From Malania oleifera (lineage: Eukaryota > Streptophyta > Magnoliopsida > Santalales > Ximeniaceae): 64,000 nt of DNA. The stretch is taken from NCBI RefSeq assembly GCF_029873635.1, contig NC_080426.1:57940673-58004672 (forward strand), written 5' to 3'. Shown here one piece after another: positions 1 through 10,212 of the stretch (position 1 is the stretch's first letter; the number at the start of each line of letters is the position of its first letter). The position numbers and the translations under genes are program-made. Below the pieces are notes generated by a model that was given only the letters and a program-made list of their open reading frames with translations, was not told where the DNA came from and did not search any database.

Positions 1-725
1 CCATGACAATGAAATAAACTGTAACTGTATCATCTATATCTCTGAATTGAACTGAAATCTGTAAGTCATGGTACTGAAAACTGTATAATCATGGTACTGT
101 AAACTGTATAATCATGGTATTGTAAACTGTATAAAACATAACCACTAGCGGTATATTCTATAAATCATATCCTGAAAATACTGTAAAACATGTTTCTTTA
201 TTATACCCATATTCTCAAGCCACACAGTAATTTTAAACATATGATACATAAATGATAACCTATATAAATTTCTATCATGAATAATCATCTGATAAAACGT
301 ATAATTTACTGAAACATAGTGAAATAGCCTAGCATAGCATATTTCTCTTACCTGATTCCTACTAAAATCCTCCTACTAGGACGGGTCCTACACTCGCAGG
401 GTTCTCCACTCAACACCCTGAAAATCATAAATTCTAGAACAAAACATCAATATTTCTTAGCCTACATCATTACCTACAGCTGCCAAAAGGCCAAAAATTG
501 ACTAAAAGGTCTTACCTTGAATTTGGGATGAAATCCAACTCGATCCCATCAACGATCCGCCCCAGCAAACTTGAAGAGAACTTTGCCAGGAGTGTCGTGG
601 TGGCCTTAGATCATCGATCCGGCGACTGACGGGGCCGAAATCGAAGAGAGAAGGGAGAAGGGCCGTAGGAGAGAGAGAGGAGTGGGTTTGCGGCCAATTT
701 TCTGCGATTAAAATTAGTTTAGGGC

Positions 726-733
726 TATTTATA
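726..733 (-). promoter_or_regulatory. TATA box of gypsy LTR
   Basis: TATAAATA on the minus strand, directly downstream (in element sense) of the palindrome array and upstream of a GA-rich leader. The same arrangement is seen in the LTRs at 1384-3787, 13293-15532 and 26024-28399. Confidence 0.55.
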
Positions 734-740
734 CTGCGGG

Positions 741-985
741 ATTCGTTGACAAGCCACATCATATCGTCGACGAGTGCTTAAGTAATTTCGTCGATGAACC
801 TTACCCTTCATCGACGAAATTCAGAGTAGCCCAGATTCCTCTCTCGGTATTTTCTCGTTGATAAGATGGGACCTTGTCGGCGAAGTCCTAATGAACCCTC
901 GTCCACGAACCCCTGTATTTGTCGACGAGACCTGGAAATTCTTGAAATTGTTTTTATTTCCAAAAGTGCGATGTCGTCGACGAAG
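741..985 (-). repeat. Array of TCGTCGACGA-type palindromes
   Basis: About nine short inverted repeats built on TTCG-TCGA-CGAA or CTCG-TCGA-CGAG, some decayed, spaced roughly 20-45 bp (for example at 764-774, 807-819, 919-930 and 973-985). It lies immediately upstream of the LTR TATA box. Confidence 0.85.
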
Positions 986-1064
986 TGTACTGCCTCCTTC
1001 CGTTCATGTTTCCATTTTCCTTCCTTTTTATTATTAAAATACTGTTATTCTTCCGGTCACTACA

Positions 1065-1383
1065 TGTAAAGTTCAAGCATTTTCCCAATTACCCAATTTT
1101 GCCCTACTTCTCCCCTTTTTGGCAACAACAAAAAGGGTTAAGGCATTGAAACTTATACACAAGATATAGTTTGGGAAGGTTTTTAGAAAATTTAGCCGCA
1201 TGTCGTTTGAAAATAAAACATTTCCCAAAAAATATATGTATAGAAATGACCTAATTGAGTTCAAATTTTCAATTATCCAAGACAATCAACTCAAATAGTC
1301 TAGTATGATAAAAATAATAAACATGAGTATAATTATCAACATGCAAGAGATATGATAGTCATGCAACACAAACAAACTCACAA
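1065..1383 (-). mobile_element. Sirevirus 3' noncoding remnant
   Basis: On the minus strand this reads as the polypurine-rich 3' region of Sireviruses: a G-rich tract next to a 'gttgttgccaaaaagggg' type motif, like the 'gatgtcaaaagggggag' motifs at 9075-9091 and 38085-38105. No ORF of note (1073-1285 is not convincing). It lies between two gypsy LTRs with no matching TSDs. Confidence 0.5.
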
Positions 1384-2475
1384 TGTAACACCTCGAACCC
1401 TTAAACCCGGTCCGACGTGTTATACCCGATAAAATCCTGATAATTCATAAATAAATATGTAGCGAAAAATATAACTATGATCCTCAATCATAAAAATACC
1501 ATATTTTACTACATCTATCTACATTCCATATAAAACCATTCATCCATCGGCATCCATATTTACACATATCTCCAAAAAAAAACATAGCCAACAACTTCCA
1601 GTATTCACAACCTTGAAGACTTAGAACATAAACATAAAACCTAAAATATACACATCCCAAAATATCATCAAAATGTTTATACCCATTTTATATTTATAAC
1701 CCAAAAATGCTATCAACCTCGAGCTCTCTAAGCTCGATCTCGTGGAGGTCCTGAAAAAGATAAATTTGTATTCAGGTGAGACACAACTCAGTACGGCAAG
1801 AAACAATATATATTAAAACAGTGTGTGGCCAACATGAGATTATAAATAACATAGTAATATCATTTGCAAATCATTAATATAAATTCTGAAAACATTTCTT
1901 GAGCTTAATCAAACACATGCAAGATATTTTACCCACAAGATTACCCAAGAATAGGGGTGATTACCCGCCCATACAAGTAGCACCCCTGTGCTCTGATACT
2001 CTAGGTAACCCAAAAGTCACAACTGAAGCATACCAGGGCACTCACCTTACTCAGTAAGCCCTCAAGTGATAGATAAATCTCGTACTTACACAGTTCATAC
2101 AAAAGTTACCAGCGAAGGCACCCGAGAATAGGGAAATCTACCTGCCTATACAAATAGTTCCCTCTGGCCTAATGCGTTATGCAGCCTACTGCTACATCTA
2201 ATACTACAAGCACACTCGCCTTTCTCAGCAAGCCCTCGGGCGAAGAGTTTGCCCCGCCCAAGCGTAACATGTTCTACTAACATAATTATTGATAATACCA
2301 TAATATATTATTCTGTCTGTTATTTCAGCAATTCATATCTGTTCATGTTCTCAACGTTAACATTTCATAACATTTCACTTTACGTGGCCCTTCACATTTT
2401 ACATCGTTCATATTTCACATTTCATATCCATTTCATTCACATTTCCATTTCATTTCATTTCATTCATTCGTACTA

Positions 2476-2590
2476 CAACTCCTTTTAGCTGTACATGAGT
2501 TAGTCCACATAGATATGCGCTAGCCTACTAACACAACTCCTTTTAGCTGTCATCAATTAGTCTGCAACTCCTTTTAGCTGTCATTGTATT
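2476..2590. repeat. Tandem repeat inside gypsy LTR
   Basis: Three copies of an 'aactccttttagctgt' unit at about 2478, 2535 and 2565, separated by diverged spacers. Noncoding. Confidence 0.65.
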
Positions 2591-2738
2591 CATGGTTGCA
2601 TTATCATACACAAGCAACATAATCCTTATAACATTTTCATTCTCAGTGCATTTTTTACATAACCTGCATCTCATACATATAACAAATATTTTTGCATAGA
2701 ATTTACATTTACTCATGCCACACAATTTTGCAGTGAAA

Positions 2739-2741
<3 letters not shown>

Positions 2742-2781
<40 letters not shown>
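2742..2781. repeat. (AT)n microsatellite
   Basis: About 20 AT units inside the LTR, directly abutting a hairpin-forming inverted repeat. Confidence 0.95.
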
Positions 2782-2783
<2 letters not shown>

Positions 2784-2843
2784 GTTAAATGTTGGACATA
2801 TATATATATTCCTGTAAATTAGGCCAACCAACATTTAACGTTT
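2780..2843. repeat. Perfect 16-bp inverted repeat
   Basis: Left arm AAACGTTAAATGTTGG (2780-2795) and right arm CCAACATTTAACGTTT (2828-2843) are perfect complements around a 32-bp loop containing a second short AT run. It could fold as a hairpin or cruciform. Confidence 0.85.
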
Positions 2844-3400
2844 ATACTGAAAATATACCTTTTATTTATTATATAATTATCCTGAAAATATTATTCACTT
2901 ACATCAATTCATTTTCACATATACGTAACTAAATATGCAGCCCTAAGCTTAGAAAACATAATTTACATAGTTGGCATTTTATACCCACATGAAAACACAT
3001 ATACATATGTATAACATAGTCCATTTTCATTTAATTCATGAAAACCTGATTTAATATATAAATTTTCCCTTACTTGAATCCTTAAACTACGTCAACAGGA
3101 ATCCCCAAAAGATGCCTGTGACACTCACCCAGACCCTGTATTCGAAAAGCCCTAACTTACTCAAATCTTAGAAAAATACCCATTTAGTACTTCTTAGGCT
3201 TCAGATAACAATATTATTTAAGAAAACTCCAAAATAACTCACTTAACTTGATTTTGGGATGTTTCCCAAACCTCTTAATTCAACGATCAACTCCCGCAGC
3301 TTTGCAAAGAACGATCCTACGAACCTCGTGGTGGTTCCGAATCGTTAAACCGGGTCAAATCCAGCCCGAAATCAAAGAGAGAAGGCATAGGGTCCGTTTT

Positions 3401-3403
<3 letters not shown>

Positions 3404-3444
<41 letters not shown>

Positions 3445-3453
3445 TGTGTGTGT
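3404..3453. repeat. (AG)n(TG)n microsatellite
   Basis: About 39 bp of AG then about 11 bp of TG in the transcribed leader of the minus-strand gypsy LTR. Confidence 0.95.
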
Positions 3454-3494
3454 GAGATTTCAAAATTTTTCTCACTGAAAAATGAAAGCAAGTC

Positions 3495-3502
3495 TATTTA
3501 TA
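3495..3502 (-). promoter_or_regulatory. TATA box of gypsy LTR
   Basis: Minus-strand TATAAATA between the palindrome array (3511-3678) and the GA-rich leader. Confidence 0.55.
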
Positions 3503-3510
3503 AGCAAGCC

Positions 3511-3678
3511 TCATCGACGATCCCATGAAGAACACTCGTTGACAAGACTGTGAGCTCATCGACGAGTTTCAGAACATCTCAAACCCTCTCGGTTAATCAT
3601 CGTCGACGAGACATGCATACTCGGCGATGAGGCTCAAAAGATCTCTCGTCGACGAGAAATTCCCGCTCGTCGAGGAGC
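3511..3678 (-). repeat. Array of TCGTCGACGA-type palindromes
   Basis: About eight units such as CTCATCGACGAG and CTCGTCGACGAG, in the same position relative to the TATA box as in the other gypsy LTRs. Confidence 0.85.
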
Positions 3679-3787
3679 ACCTACTTGTTACCCTTTTAAA
3701 ATTTCTTTTCCCTTTCTTCTATTTTCCCTTTTCCTTTTATTATCTTTCTTATTATTTTAAATAGTTAAAATTCTCTTGGTCGTTACA

Positions 3788-3877
3788 TTCTCCCCTACTT
3801 AAAGAATTTTGTCCTCGAAATTTTACCTACTATTAATTCTTTCACATCTTTAGAATTCATCAATTCATACAGCTTGG
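3788..3877 (-). pseudogene. Gypsy pol C-terminal tail and PPT remnant
   Basis: The minus strand reads '...ttcgaggacaaaatt' and then an AGGGGAGA polypurine tract joined to the LTR start. A 'TTCGAGGACRAAATT' ending of the integrase ORF just before the PPT is typical of plant chromovirus (Tekay/Del-like) elements. Only about 90 bp remain; the rest of the interior was lost at the junction near 3877. Confidence 0.6.
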
Positions 3878-3924
3878 TATGCATCTCACAAAGAATTATT
3901 AGCCTATGCATCTCACAAAGAATT
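3878..3924. repeat. Short direct duplication at a TE-TE junction
   Basis: A 20-bp sequence beginning TATGCATCTCACAAAG occurs at 3878-3897 and again at 3905-3924, separated by 'attagcc'. The second copy is in frame with copia RT, while the first sits at the end of the gypsy scrap. Confidence 0.75.
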
Positions 3925-4361
3925 TAAACTTTATCAAATGGATGTGAAGAGTGCATTTTTAAATGGTTTTATAAATGAAGAAGTTTATGTGGCTTAACCT
4001 CCTTGTTTTAAGGATATAAATAACCCTGATTATGTACTTAGATTAACAAAAGCATTATATGGGTTAAAACAAGCTCCTAGAGCTTGGTATGAGAGGTTAA
4101 GTGGATTCCTACTAGAAAATGATTTTTTAAAAGGAAAGGCAGACAACGCCTTATTCATAAAATCTAAGAATAAAGATATGCTTCTTATACAAATTTATGT
4201 TGAGGATATCATATTTGGTGCTACAAACGATGATTTATGTAGGGAATTTGCAAAAAGTATGCAAAACGAATTTGAAATGAGTGTGATGAGAAAGTTAAAT
4301 TACTTTCTAGGATTACAAATCAAACAAGCTAAAAATGGTACATTTATAAATCAATCAAAAT
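3905..4361 (+). pseudogene. Copia RT, first fragment
   Basis: The frame reads the classic copia RT blocks: QMDVKSAFLNG near 3938, LTKALYGLKQAPRAWYERL near 4044, then the catalytic box near 4195 and LGLQIKQAK near 4309. The box is Y-V-E-D instead of Y-V-D-D, so one catalytic aspartate is replaced by glutamate. An in-frame TAA near 3996 replaces the expected CAA. The frame is interrupted after 'INQSK' by the solo LTR at 4362 and continues at 6558. A dead reverse transcriptase of the Sirevirus lineage. Confidence 0.9.
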
Positions 4362-4801
4362 TGTTAGCCTAATTAGGCTTTTCAATCTTGTTTTGATGAT
4401 AACAAAATGAAGGATACTTTAACATGTGGTGTTGAGTAATGTGTTTTTAGGTAAAAGGACTCTCAAGGTTGATAAACTAAAAGTTCAATGCTAATCTAGT
4501 GGAAGCTCCTCAGAATATCAAAGGCAATGGACGACAAATGAAGAAGTTAAGGGCAAGCAAACCCAAAGTCAAAAGTGAACCTCAAAAGGCTGAAGGACCT
4601 ACTGATTTAAGGAGACCATAATTAGAAGGTCTGTTGTAAGTACTTTTAAACCAAATGCCATTTAGATATGTGAAATTCTCATAAATCAAAAGAAACTAAG
4701 AAATACCTTGTTAAAAGAGTTTAAAATATATTTTTAAAAACGAAGCAACAAAGGTCTTAAAGGAAGGAAAGTTTTCAAAAATAAAAAGAAGTCAGAGACC
4801 T

Positions 4802-5010
4802 GACAGACGATTGTTTGTCTATGGGAAGAAGACTAGCAAAATTTGAGTGTTTTAAACTAAAGCCAGTCCTAGTAGACGACTGCCAATGTTCTGGGTTTAA
4901 AATTTAACCATGACACACGACTGCCTATAATCTGGCAGATGACTGCCAACATTTTGAGTTTCAGATTTAACCATGGCAGACGACTGCCATGTCATGGCAG
5001 ACAACTGCCA
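4802..5010 (+). repeat. Array of GGCAG-ACGA-CTGCC palindromes
   Basis: Five or six units; the best is ATGGCAGACGACTGCCAT at 4973-4990 with perfect 7-bp arms around ACGA. It lies just upstream of the triplicated TATA region. Confidence 0.85.
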
Positions 5011-5052
5011 CGCGGAGCAGATTTCAGATCTCAAACTGGAAGTTCTTTTTTA

Positions 5053-5378
5053 AAATTTTGAATTTTAAAATTAAGTCAACAATTCTTTTTCAAATATTAC
5101 CTAACTTGATGGGGATATTGATCTTTGAAAAACCATATAAATATCTCATTGGGTAATGAAAAATTTTGAATTTTAAAATTAAGTCAACAATTTTTTTTCA
5201 AATATTACCTAACTTGATGGGGATATTGATATTTGAAAAAGCAAATAAATACCTCCTTGGATAATGAAAAAATTTGAAATTTAAAATTAAGTCAACATTT
5301 TTTTTCAAATATTACCTAACTTGATGGGGACATTGATCTTTGAAAAAGCCTATAAATACCACCTTAGGTAATGAAAAA
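5053..5378 (+). repeat. Triplicated ~108-bp core-promoter region
   Basis: Three consecutive copies starting near 5053, 5161 and 5270. Each runs from 'aaattttgaattttaaaa' through 'attacctaacttgatgggg' to an A/T box: TATAAATA (5136-5143), AAATAAATA (5243-5251) and TATAAATA (5351-5358). The copies differ by scattered substitutions, so the duplication is not recent. Confidence 0.9.
5351..5358 (+). promoter_or_regulatory. TATA box (third copy) of Sirevirus LTR
   Basis: TATAAATA in the last unit of the triplication. It is the copy nearest the downstream U5-like region and therefore the likeliest core promoter. Confidence 0.45.
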
Positions 5379-6557
5379 TACACATAAGATAGAATACAAA
5401 AGAAGAGAGATTAATAAGTCTTTTGCTCAAACTCTTATGCGGAAATTCTCCTTGAGCTCCATCTGCCCACATTATTTTGTTGGAGAGAAAGAAATTCTCC
5501 TTGAGTTCAATTTGCTCACATCTTTTGTTGGAGAGGAATTCTACCATTTTGGTAGATTGAAAATATCAAAAGTCAGTTCCGGGTTGCAATTCAATTTTTT
5601 TAAGAACCATCGGTGACTTCTAAAACTTTAGAGCTTCATATATTCTATTTTGCTTTGGTTTTTAGAAGTACAATTTAGATCTCAATTTGTACAACCTGCC
5701 CTAAATTTTGAGAGTACTTTTTGTACGCAGATTTATTTTCCATCTTCTTGTACTTTGAATGGTTCAAAGGATTGATTGGATCGTCGGACCAAGCACAAGC
5801 TGGTGCTTGGAGATGTTTTTCTCTTCCTGAAAAAGAGGGTAAATTGTGTAAGGTTTTTTTGTTCCACCCAGAAGGAACAAGATTTAGTTAACTCGTTAGG
5901 TGGTTGACCTAAGGCGAGGACGTAGGCTGGGGTAAGCCAAACCTCGTAAAAAGTGGTGGTGTTATTCTCTTCCCCTTACTCTCCTTTTAATTTTAGCAAC
6001 AATATAACTTGCGCGAATGTTTTAATACTTGAAATCATAAAGTAAGTGAATGTTTTAATACTTGAAATCATAAAGTAATACTTATTAGAATTTAAGTAAA
6101 CCCAAAAAGGCCTAATTTGTTCTTGGGCTTGCAGAAACCGAAAGGGAGTACGTTGGTTAATCGATCTCTTGCGGAAACATAAAGGAAGTACGTTGATTGG
6201 TTAACACCCAAAACTTGTTAGCTGAAGGTTTAATTAAGTTCTGATATTGAAAAGGTGTTTGGTTGTCATTACAATATTCAAATTCATAAATCAACAACAA
6301 GAATTGAACATTCATTTGCAGGACCTTTAAATATTCCGAATTGATTTCTTGTCTTGTGGTTGTTGTGTATGAATGGTAAATTAATTGATTGTGAATTGAT
6401 TAAAAGGAAATAGGAGTTAGTGTGTATTGCCTAATTAATGAAAATAGGAGAAAACCTTAAGAGATTGTAAAAAGAGACAAGAGCTCATAAAGAGGATCAA
6501 AGAAATTTTTAATAAACCCAATTCACCCCTCCTTTTGGAACTACACCTTAGGTTTCG

Positions 6558-7312
6558 AAAATATATAAGGGACATGCTTAAGAAATTTGACATGGAAGGT
6601 AGCAAGCCCATAGGAACACCAATGAGTACTTCCATAAGCCTTGATAAGGATGAAAAAGGAAAACCAGCTGGCATGAAATACTATCGAGGTATGATAGGTA
6701 GTCTGCTATACTTGATAACTAGTAGATCAGATATAATGTTTAGTATATGCATGTGCGCTCAGTTTCAATCAGCTCCTAAGGAATCTCATCAGATTGTGGT
6801 AAAAAGAATCTTAAGATAATTGATAGGCACTATGGACTTAGGACTATGGTATCCTAAGGACACTGGATTTGAGATGATTAGTTATTCAGGTGCAGATTAT
6901 GCGGGATGTAAAATTGATAGGAAAAGCTCAAGTGGAACTTGTCATTTTTTAGGACGATTTCTTGTGTCTCTCCAAGAAACGAAATTCCATAGCCTTATCT
7001 ACTGCTAAAGCTATGTATTTGGCAAGAGGTAGCTATTGTGCTCAAACACTCTATATGAAGCAACAATTAAAAGACTTTAATTTAGAATACTCAGCTATAC
7101 CTATAAAGTGTGATAATACAAATGCTATAAATATTTCAAAAAATCCTATATCACACTCAAGGACCAAACATATTGACATAAGAGATCAGTTACTTGACTT
7201 TGTGAATACAAGTGACCAATGAGTGGATATTTTTACCAAACCTCTACCGTAAGATAGATTTGTATCAGTTAGAAGAGAACTTTGTTTATTACATAAAAAA
7301 GAAGTTGCTTAG
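6558..7312 (+). pseudogene. Copia RT C-terminus and RNase H
   Basis: Continues the RT of 3905-4361: YIRDMLKKFDMEGSKP, then the 'GMIGSLLYLITSRSDIMFS' block, the RNase H start (DYAGCKIDRKSSSGTCHFLG), a frameshift near 6962, then KCDNTNAINISKNP and 'HSRTKHIDIR' and the terminal 'DIFTKPLP'. Stops are visible near 6818, 7220 (TGG to TGA in QW) and 7250. In copia this domain removes the RNA strand during reverse transcription. Broken. Confidence 0.88.
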
Positions 7313-7357
7313 AAAATAAAATTGGATGAGTTGTCAAGAAAATTGAAAAATAGGTAA

Positions 7358-7446
7358 GTTCAGGCGACTGAACTTCTGAACTCAGTCGACTGACATGCTA
7401 CTGTTTGAGGATAATTAAAATGCGCTAAATGTTCAGGCGACTGAAC
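7358..7446 (+). repeat. GTTCAG-GCGA-CTGAAC palindromes between pol and the extra ORF
   Basis: Two identical perfect 16-mers, GTTCAGGCGACTGAAC, at 7358-7373 and 7431-7446, with a third related site (CTCAGTCGACTGA) near 7381. They are the LTR-type palindromes but lie in the internal region, upstream of the ORF at 7668. Confidence 0.9.
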
Positions 7447-7667
7447 TCAACTTCAATCAACTAAATTGATGGGTTTTTTAAATATTGGCAGTGCGCGAAC
7501 CCCAACTGTTCAGTTCCTTGGTCAACTAAACTTGTCTCTTCACTCACCCGAACTCACCTTTCTTTGATCTCAAGCGTTTCTATATCCAAAAATCACCAAT
7601 TAAATCAAGGATTTCATCTTCCCATCTAAAAAATTTTAGTATTTTCATCATTTATCCCGAAATCAAA

Positions 7668-8840
7668 ATGCCAAGAACTAAGCAAACGGCAAATCGAGGA
7701 TCTTCTTCGGGGAAGGAAGACAATAACATTGAAATATGGTTCTTTGCTCCTTACTCCATACGACGGTATAAGGATCACCTTCGTTCCACAGATCCTATCT
7801 TTGGTAAAATTCTGGATACTACGTTCTTCGAATCTGAATTTCCTAACATCCTACCAATCTTTAGGAATCTAGGATGGTATAATTTTGTCATGTATCAAGC
7901 CAAAAGACTTCATCCAAATTTGGTGAAAATTTTCTACACAAATTTACCCCAAAGCGATTATGTAATCACTGCTAAGATTAAGGGAAAATCCTTTCACCAA
8001 ACTCCACAAACTTTGGCCCATATTCTCTATGTCCAACAAGGAGAATTTGAGTGTCCTAATTTTGGGCAAACTTGGATTATGGGGCAAGGATTCACTCCTG
8101 AGGAATTCTTACCTTTGATTATGATTGAAGCTTTTGTTTATTTTTGAAATCCACCACTATACAAGCAACTAAACCTCCAGGCACAAACTCTCCAGAAGAT
8201 AATCATGTATAATATATTGCCTCAAGCTGGTTCTCATTACCACATGTACTACTTGGATTGCTTTGTCATATGGTGTTTGTTGAAAGGAAAGAAGCTTGAC
8301 CTATCAAGCTTAGTACTTAAATGGATGCTCTCGAGATTGGAAACTCGTCGAGCAACACTACCTTATGGTGGAATTCTAAACCTCCTCTTTGCTCGCCTTG
8401 ATACAACCTCACCCATTGATTTGTTTATCAAATGTACCCGTTATGATCTTTTCATCTCCACAACACTAAAACAAATGGGGTATGAGAAATATGAGCAAGG
8501 TTGGTTTCATAGAGGTGGTAGACGTCCAATGCAAGCTCTTGCACCAGCTCCACCTCAAGAACAGCAACCAGCACCTCTGCTAGATGCATTATCATAATTT
8601 ACTACATATCACCAGTAGTTCATGGAATTTAGTACTACAATGCGTGCTAATTATAGAAATATTCAAGCAAACTATGCTTCTCTAGACCAAAGACTTGGCC
8701 GGATTGAGCAGTATATGACCGGTACTTCCTCTTCACATGGAAAAGCTCCTATGGAAGCGAAGTCTGATGAAAGTGAGGAAGGAGATGAACAAGAAGGAGA
8801 AGATACTAAGTCTGATGATGATGATGCTGGAGATGCTTAG
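7668..8840 (+). pseudogene. Sirevirus extra downstream ORF (env-like position), with histone H3-like N-terminus
   Basis: A single frame of 391 codons including the terminator, interrupted by three in-frame stops (8145, 8595, and one near 8613). Each can be explained by one transition from TGG, CAA or CAG. It sits between RNase H and the 3' LTR, where Sireviruses carry an extra, often called env-like, ORF. I see no signal peptide or transmembrane segment, so an envelope role is not supported. The N-terminus MPRTKQTANRGSSSGK closely resembles the histone H3 tail. The middle matches, by recall, the plant-transposon-protein type domain (LGW, 'TPEEFLPLIMIEA'). Residues about 320-350 look able to form a coiled coil, and the last about 25 residues are strongly acidic. 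Function unknown; one substitution per stop away from open. Confidence 0.75.
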
Positions 8841-9091
8841 ATCTTTTTCATTTAAACATTTTGACTTTGTACTAAAAATAGTTGTGTGTACTACTTTTTG
8901 TATTTTGTTTTTCATGCTTGATTTTATTGCTTATCTCTTTGAAGCATGTTATATTTATGCTTTGTTTTGAACTTATTGTTTATACCATGATAAATGGTAT
9001 TCTCTATTCTTGCGTGCTCAGTTTTATACTTTATCTTAGTGTGCATGTGTTTTATGCATTATCTCTTTTTGATTGATGTCAAAAGGGGGAG
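8841..9091 (+). other. Sirevirus 3' noncoding region with PPT-like tract
   Basis: T-rich sequence after the extra ORF, ending in 'tgatgtcaaaagggggag', one of the repeated PPT-like tracts of Sireviruses. It is interrupted here by the solo LTR at 9092 and resumes at 10893. The small ORFs (8733-9076) are not supported. Confidence 0.6.
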
Positions 9092-10076
9092 TGAAAGCTA
9101 AGGTGTAGTCCCAAGAGGGGGGAGAATTGGGTTTATAAAATTATTTTAAGGCTTTTTAGAAATTCATAATCTTTTGTATACTTAGCAAACACACAAGAAT
9201 GTTTTGATTTTAAATACTCAATTTAACCAACCACAATCCACACTCAATCTTAACACAAGCCAATACCTTTAATAATAACAATCAATTGACCACACGATAC
9301 TTAACCAATTGTAAGAGCTGCAGCACTTCCTTATTTTAGCGTTTGTTAAACTCAGTTTAGAGTTTAAATAAAGCCCTGTATGAATGAATATTGTGCACTT
9401 CTTTTAACCAAGATTTCCGCAAATGATTAATCAACGTACTCCCTTTAAGGTTTTCGCAAAAGATTAATTAATGTACTTTCTTAAATTAAAAGTTTTTCTT
9501 AATCTCAATTTTCAGCAACTTGCACTTAGAAATACAATTTATATATGTTGAAAATTTAAAGAGTAAAGGTTAAGAGTGAGACTGAGATTTTTTACGAGGT
9601 TCGGCTTATCCCCAGCCTATGTCCTCGCCCTAGGCAAGACCACCTAAGGATTCCACTAAAATGTTTCTTTGTGGGCGGAACAAACCATTTACAAATCCCT
9701 CCTTTAGGGTGGAGCCCCCTCTCCAAGTGATACCCCACGCTTGGTTACAATGATCCAATAAACTAAACCATCAAAGAAATAAGGAAACAAGAAAGATTTC
9801 TTTTGTACAAGAGATGCTCTCAGATAGAGCTGGTTAGTACAAATTAAGCTAAGCTAATACTTTAAAACAAATATAAAAAAGAAATTGAATTGAAGCTCAA
9901 GAATTATTTCACTGAAATTCTTCTCTTGATTTGAATCAATAACTCAGAGGTTTGAGCTTAGAGAAGATTGATCAGAAACTCAGAATATCTCAACAATTCT
10001 CAGTATGAATGTATGAGCAAGAGAGTTTTGAGAGAGAAAGAGCAATATGGTTTGAAAGCAAATTAAAGAAATCATG

Positions 10077-10084
10077 TATTTATA
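10077..10084 (-). promoter_or_regulatory. TATA box of Sirevirus LTR
   Basis: Minus-strand TATAAATA, about 130 bp downstream (in element sense) of the palindrome array. Confidence 0.5.
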
Positions 10085-10212
10085 AGCCCAAAAAGTGTTT
10101 AATTCATGTTGCCCAAGTTACATGGAGTGTTTCCCAAGTTTATACGAAGTTTGGGGTACAAGCAATATAAATTTGAATTTTAAAACTTTTAAAAATTATA
10201 ACGGTTAATAGT

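Larger units (their letters stand above)
1..1064 (-). mobile_element. Ty3/gypsy LTR, partial (runs off the left edge)
   Basis: The right end is the LTR start on the minus strand (TGTAGTGACC...), the same terminus type as the LTR ending at 3787 (TGTAACGACC). It carries a minus-strand TATA box (726-733), a palindrome array (741-985), a GA-rich leader (about 630-690) and a splice-donor-like GTAAG (511-515) in the same order as the better-preserved LTR at 13293-15532. The left end is outside the window, so solo LTR versus 5' LTR cannot be decided. The ORF at 502-762 is an accident of the leader. Confidence 0.75.
1384..3787 (-). mobile_element. Ty3/gypsy 3' LTR (minus orientation)
   Basis: Begins TGTAACACC and ends GTTACA. 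It is related along its length to the solo LTR at 26024-28399: both share a 'gaaaaagata ... aggtgagacaca' block and a repeated 'agcaagccctc' block. Immediately to the right is the complement of a PPT (3788-3796) and pol-tail sequence, so this is the 3' LTR of a minus-strand element whose interior is almost all lost. TATA at 3495-3502, palindrome array 3511-3678, (AG)n in the leader. The flanks (cacaa / ttctc) do not match, as expected for a 3' LTR. Confidence 0.8.
4362..6557 (+). mobile_element. Solo LTR of a Sirevirus, TSD AAAAT
   Basis: Starts TGTTAGCCTAATTAGGC and ends GGTTTCG (expected CA mutated to CG), flanked by AAAAT at 4357-4361 and 6558-6562. Removing it plus one TSD restores the RT reading frame across the site (QSK then YIRD). 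The 3' part carries the conserved '...ccaattcacccc...tacacctta' motif of all Sirevirus LTRs here. It contains palindromes (4802-5010) and a triplicated promoter region (5053-5378). No internal domain is left, so it arose by LTR-LTR recombination. Confidence 0.92.

Noticed and set aside
502..762. Open frame of 86 codons on the minus strand
   Set aside because: Lies wholly in the gypsy LTR leader; equivalent sequence at 13560-13830 is noncoding and not open in the same frame.
7668..8840. A true envelope gene
   Set aside because: No signal peptide, no transmembrane segment, no cleavage-like motif; env-like only by position.
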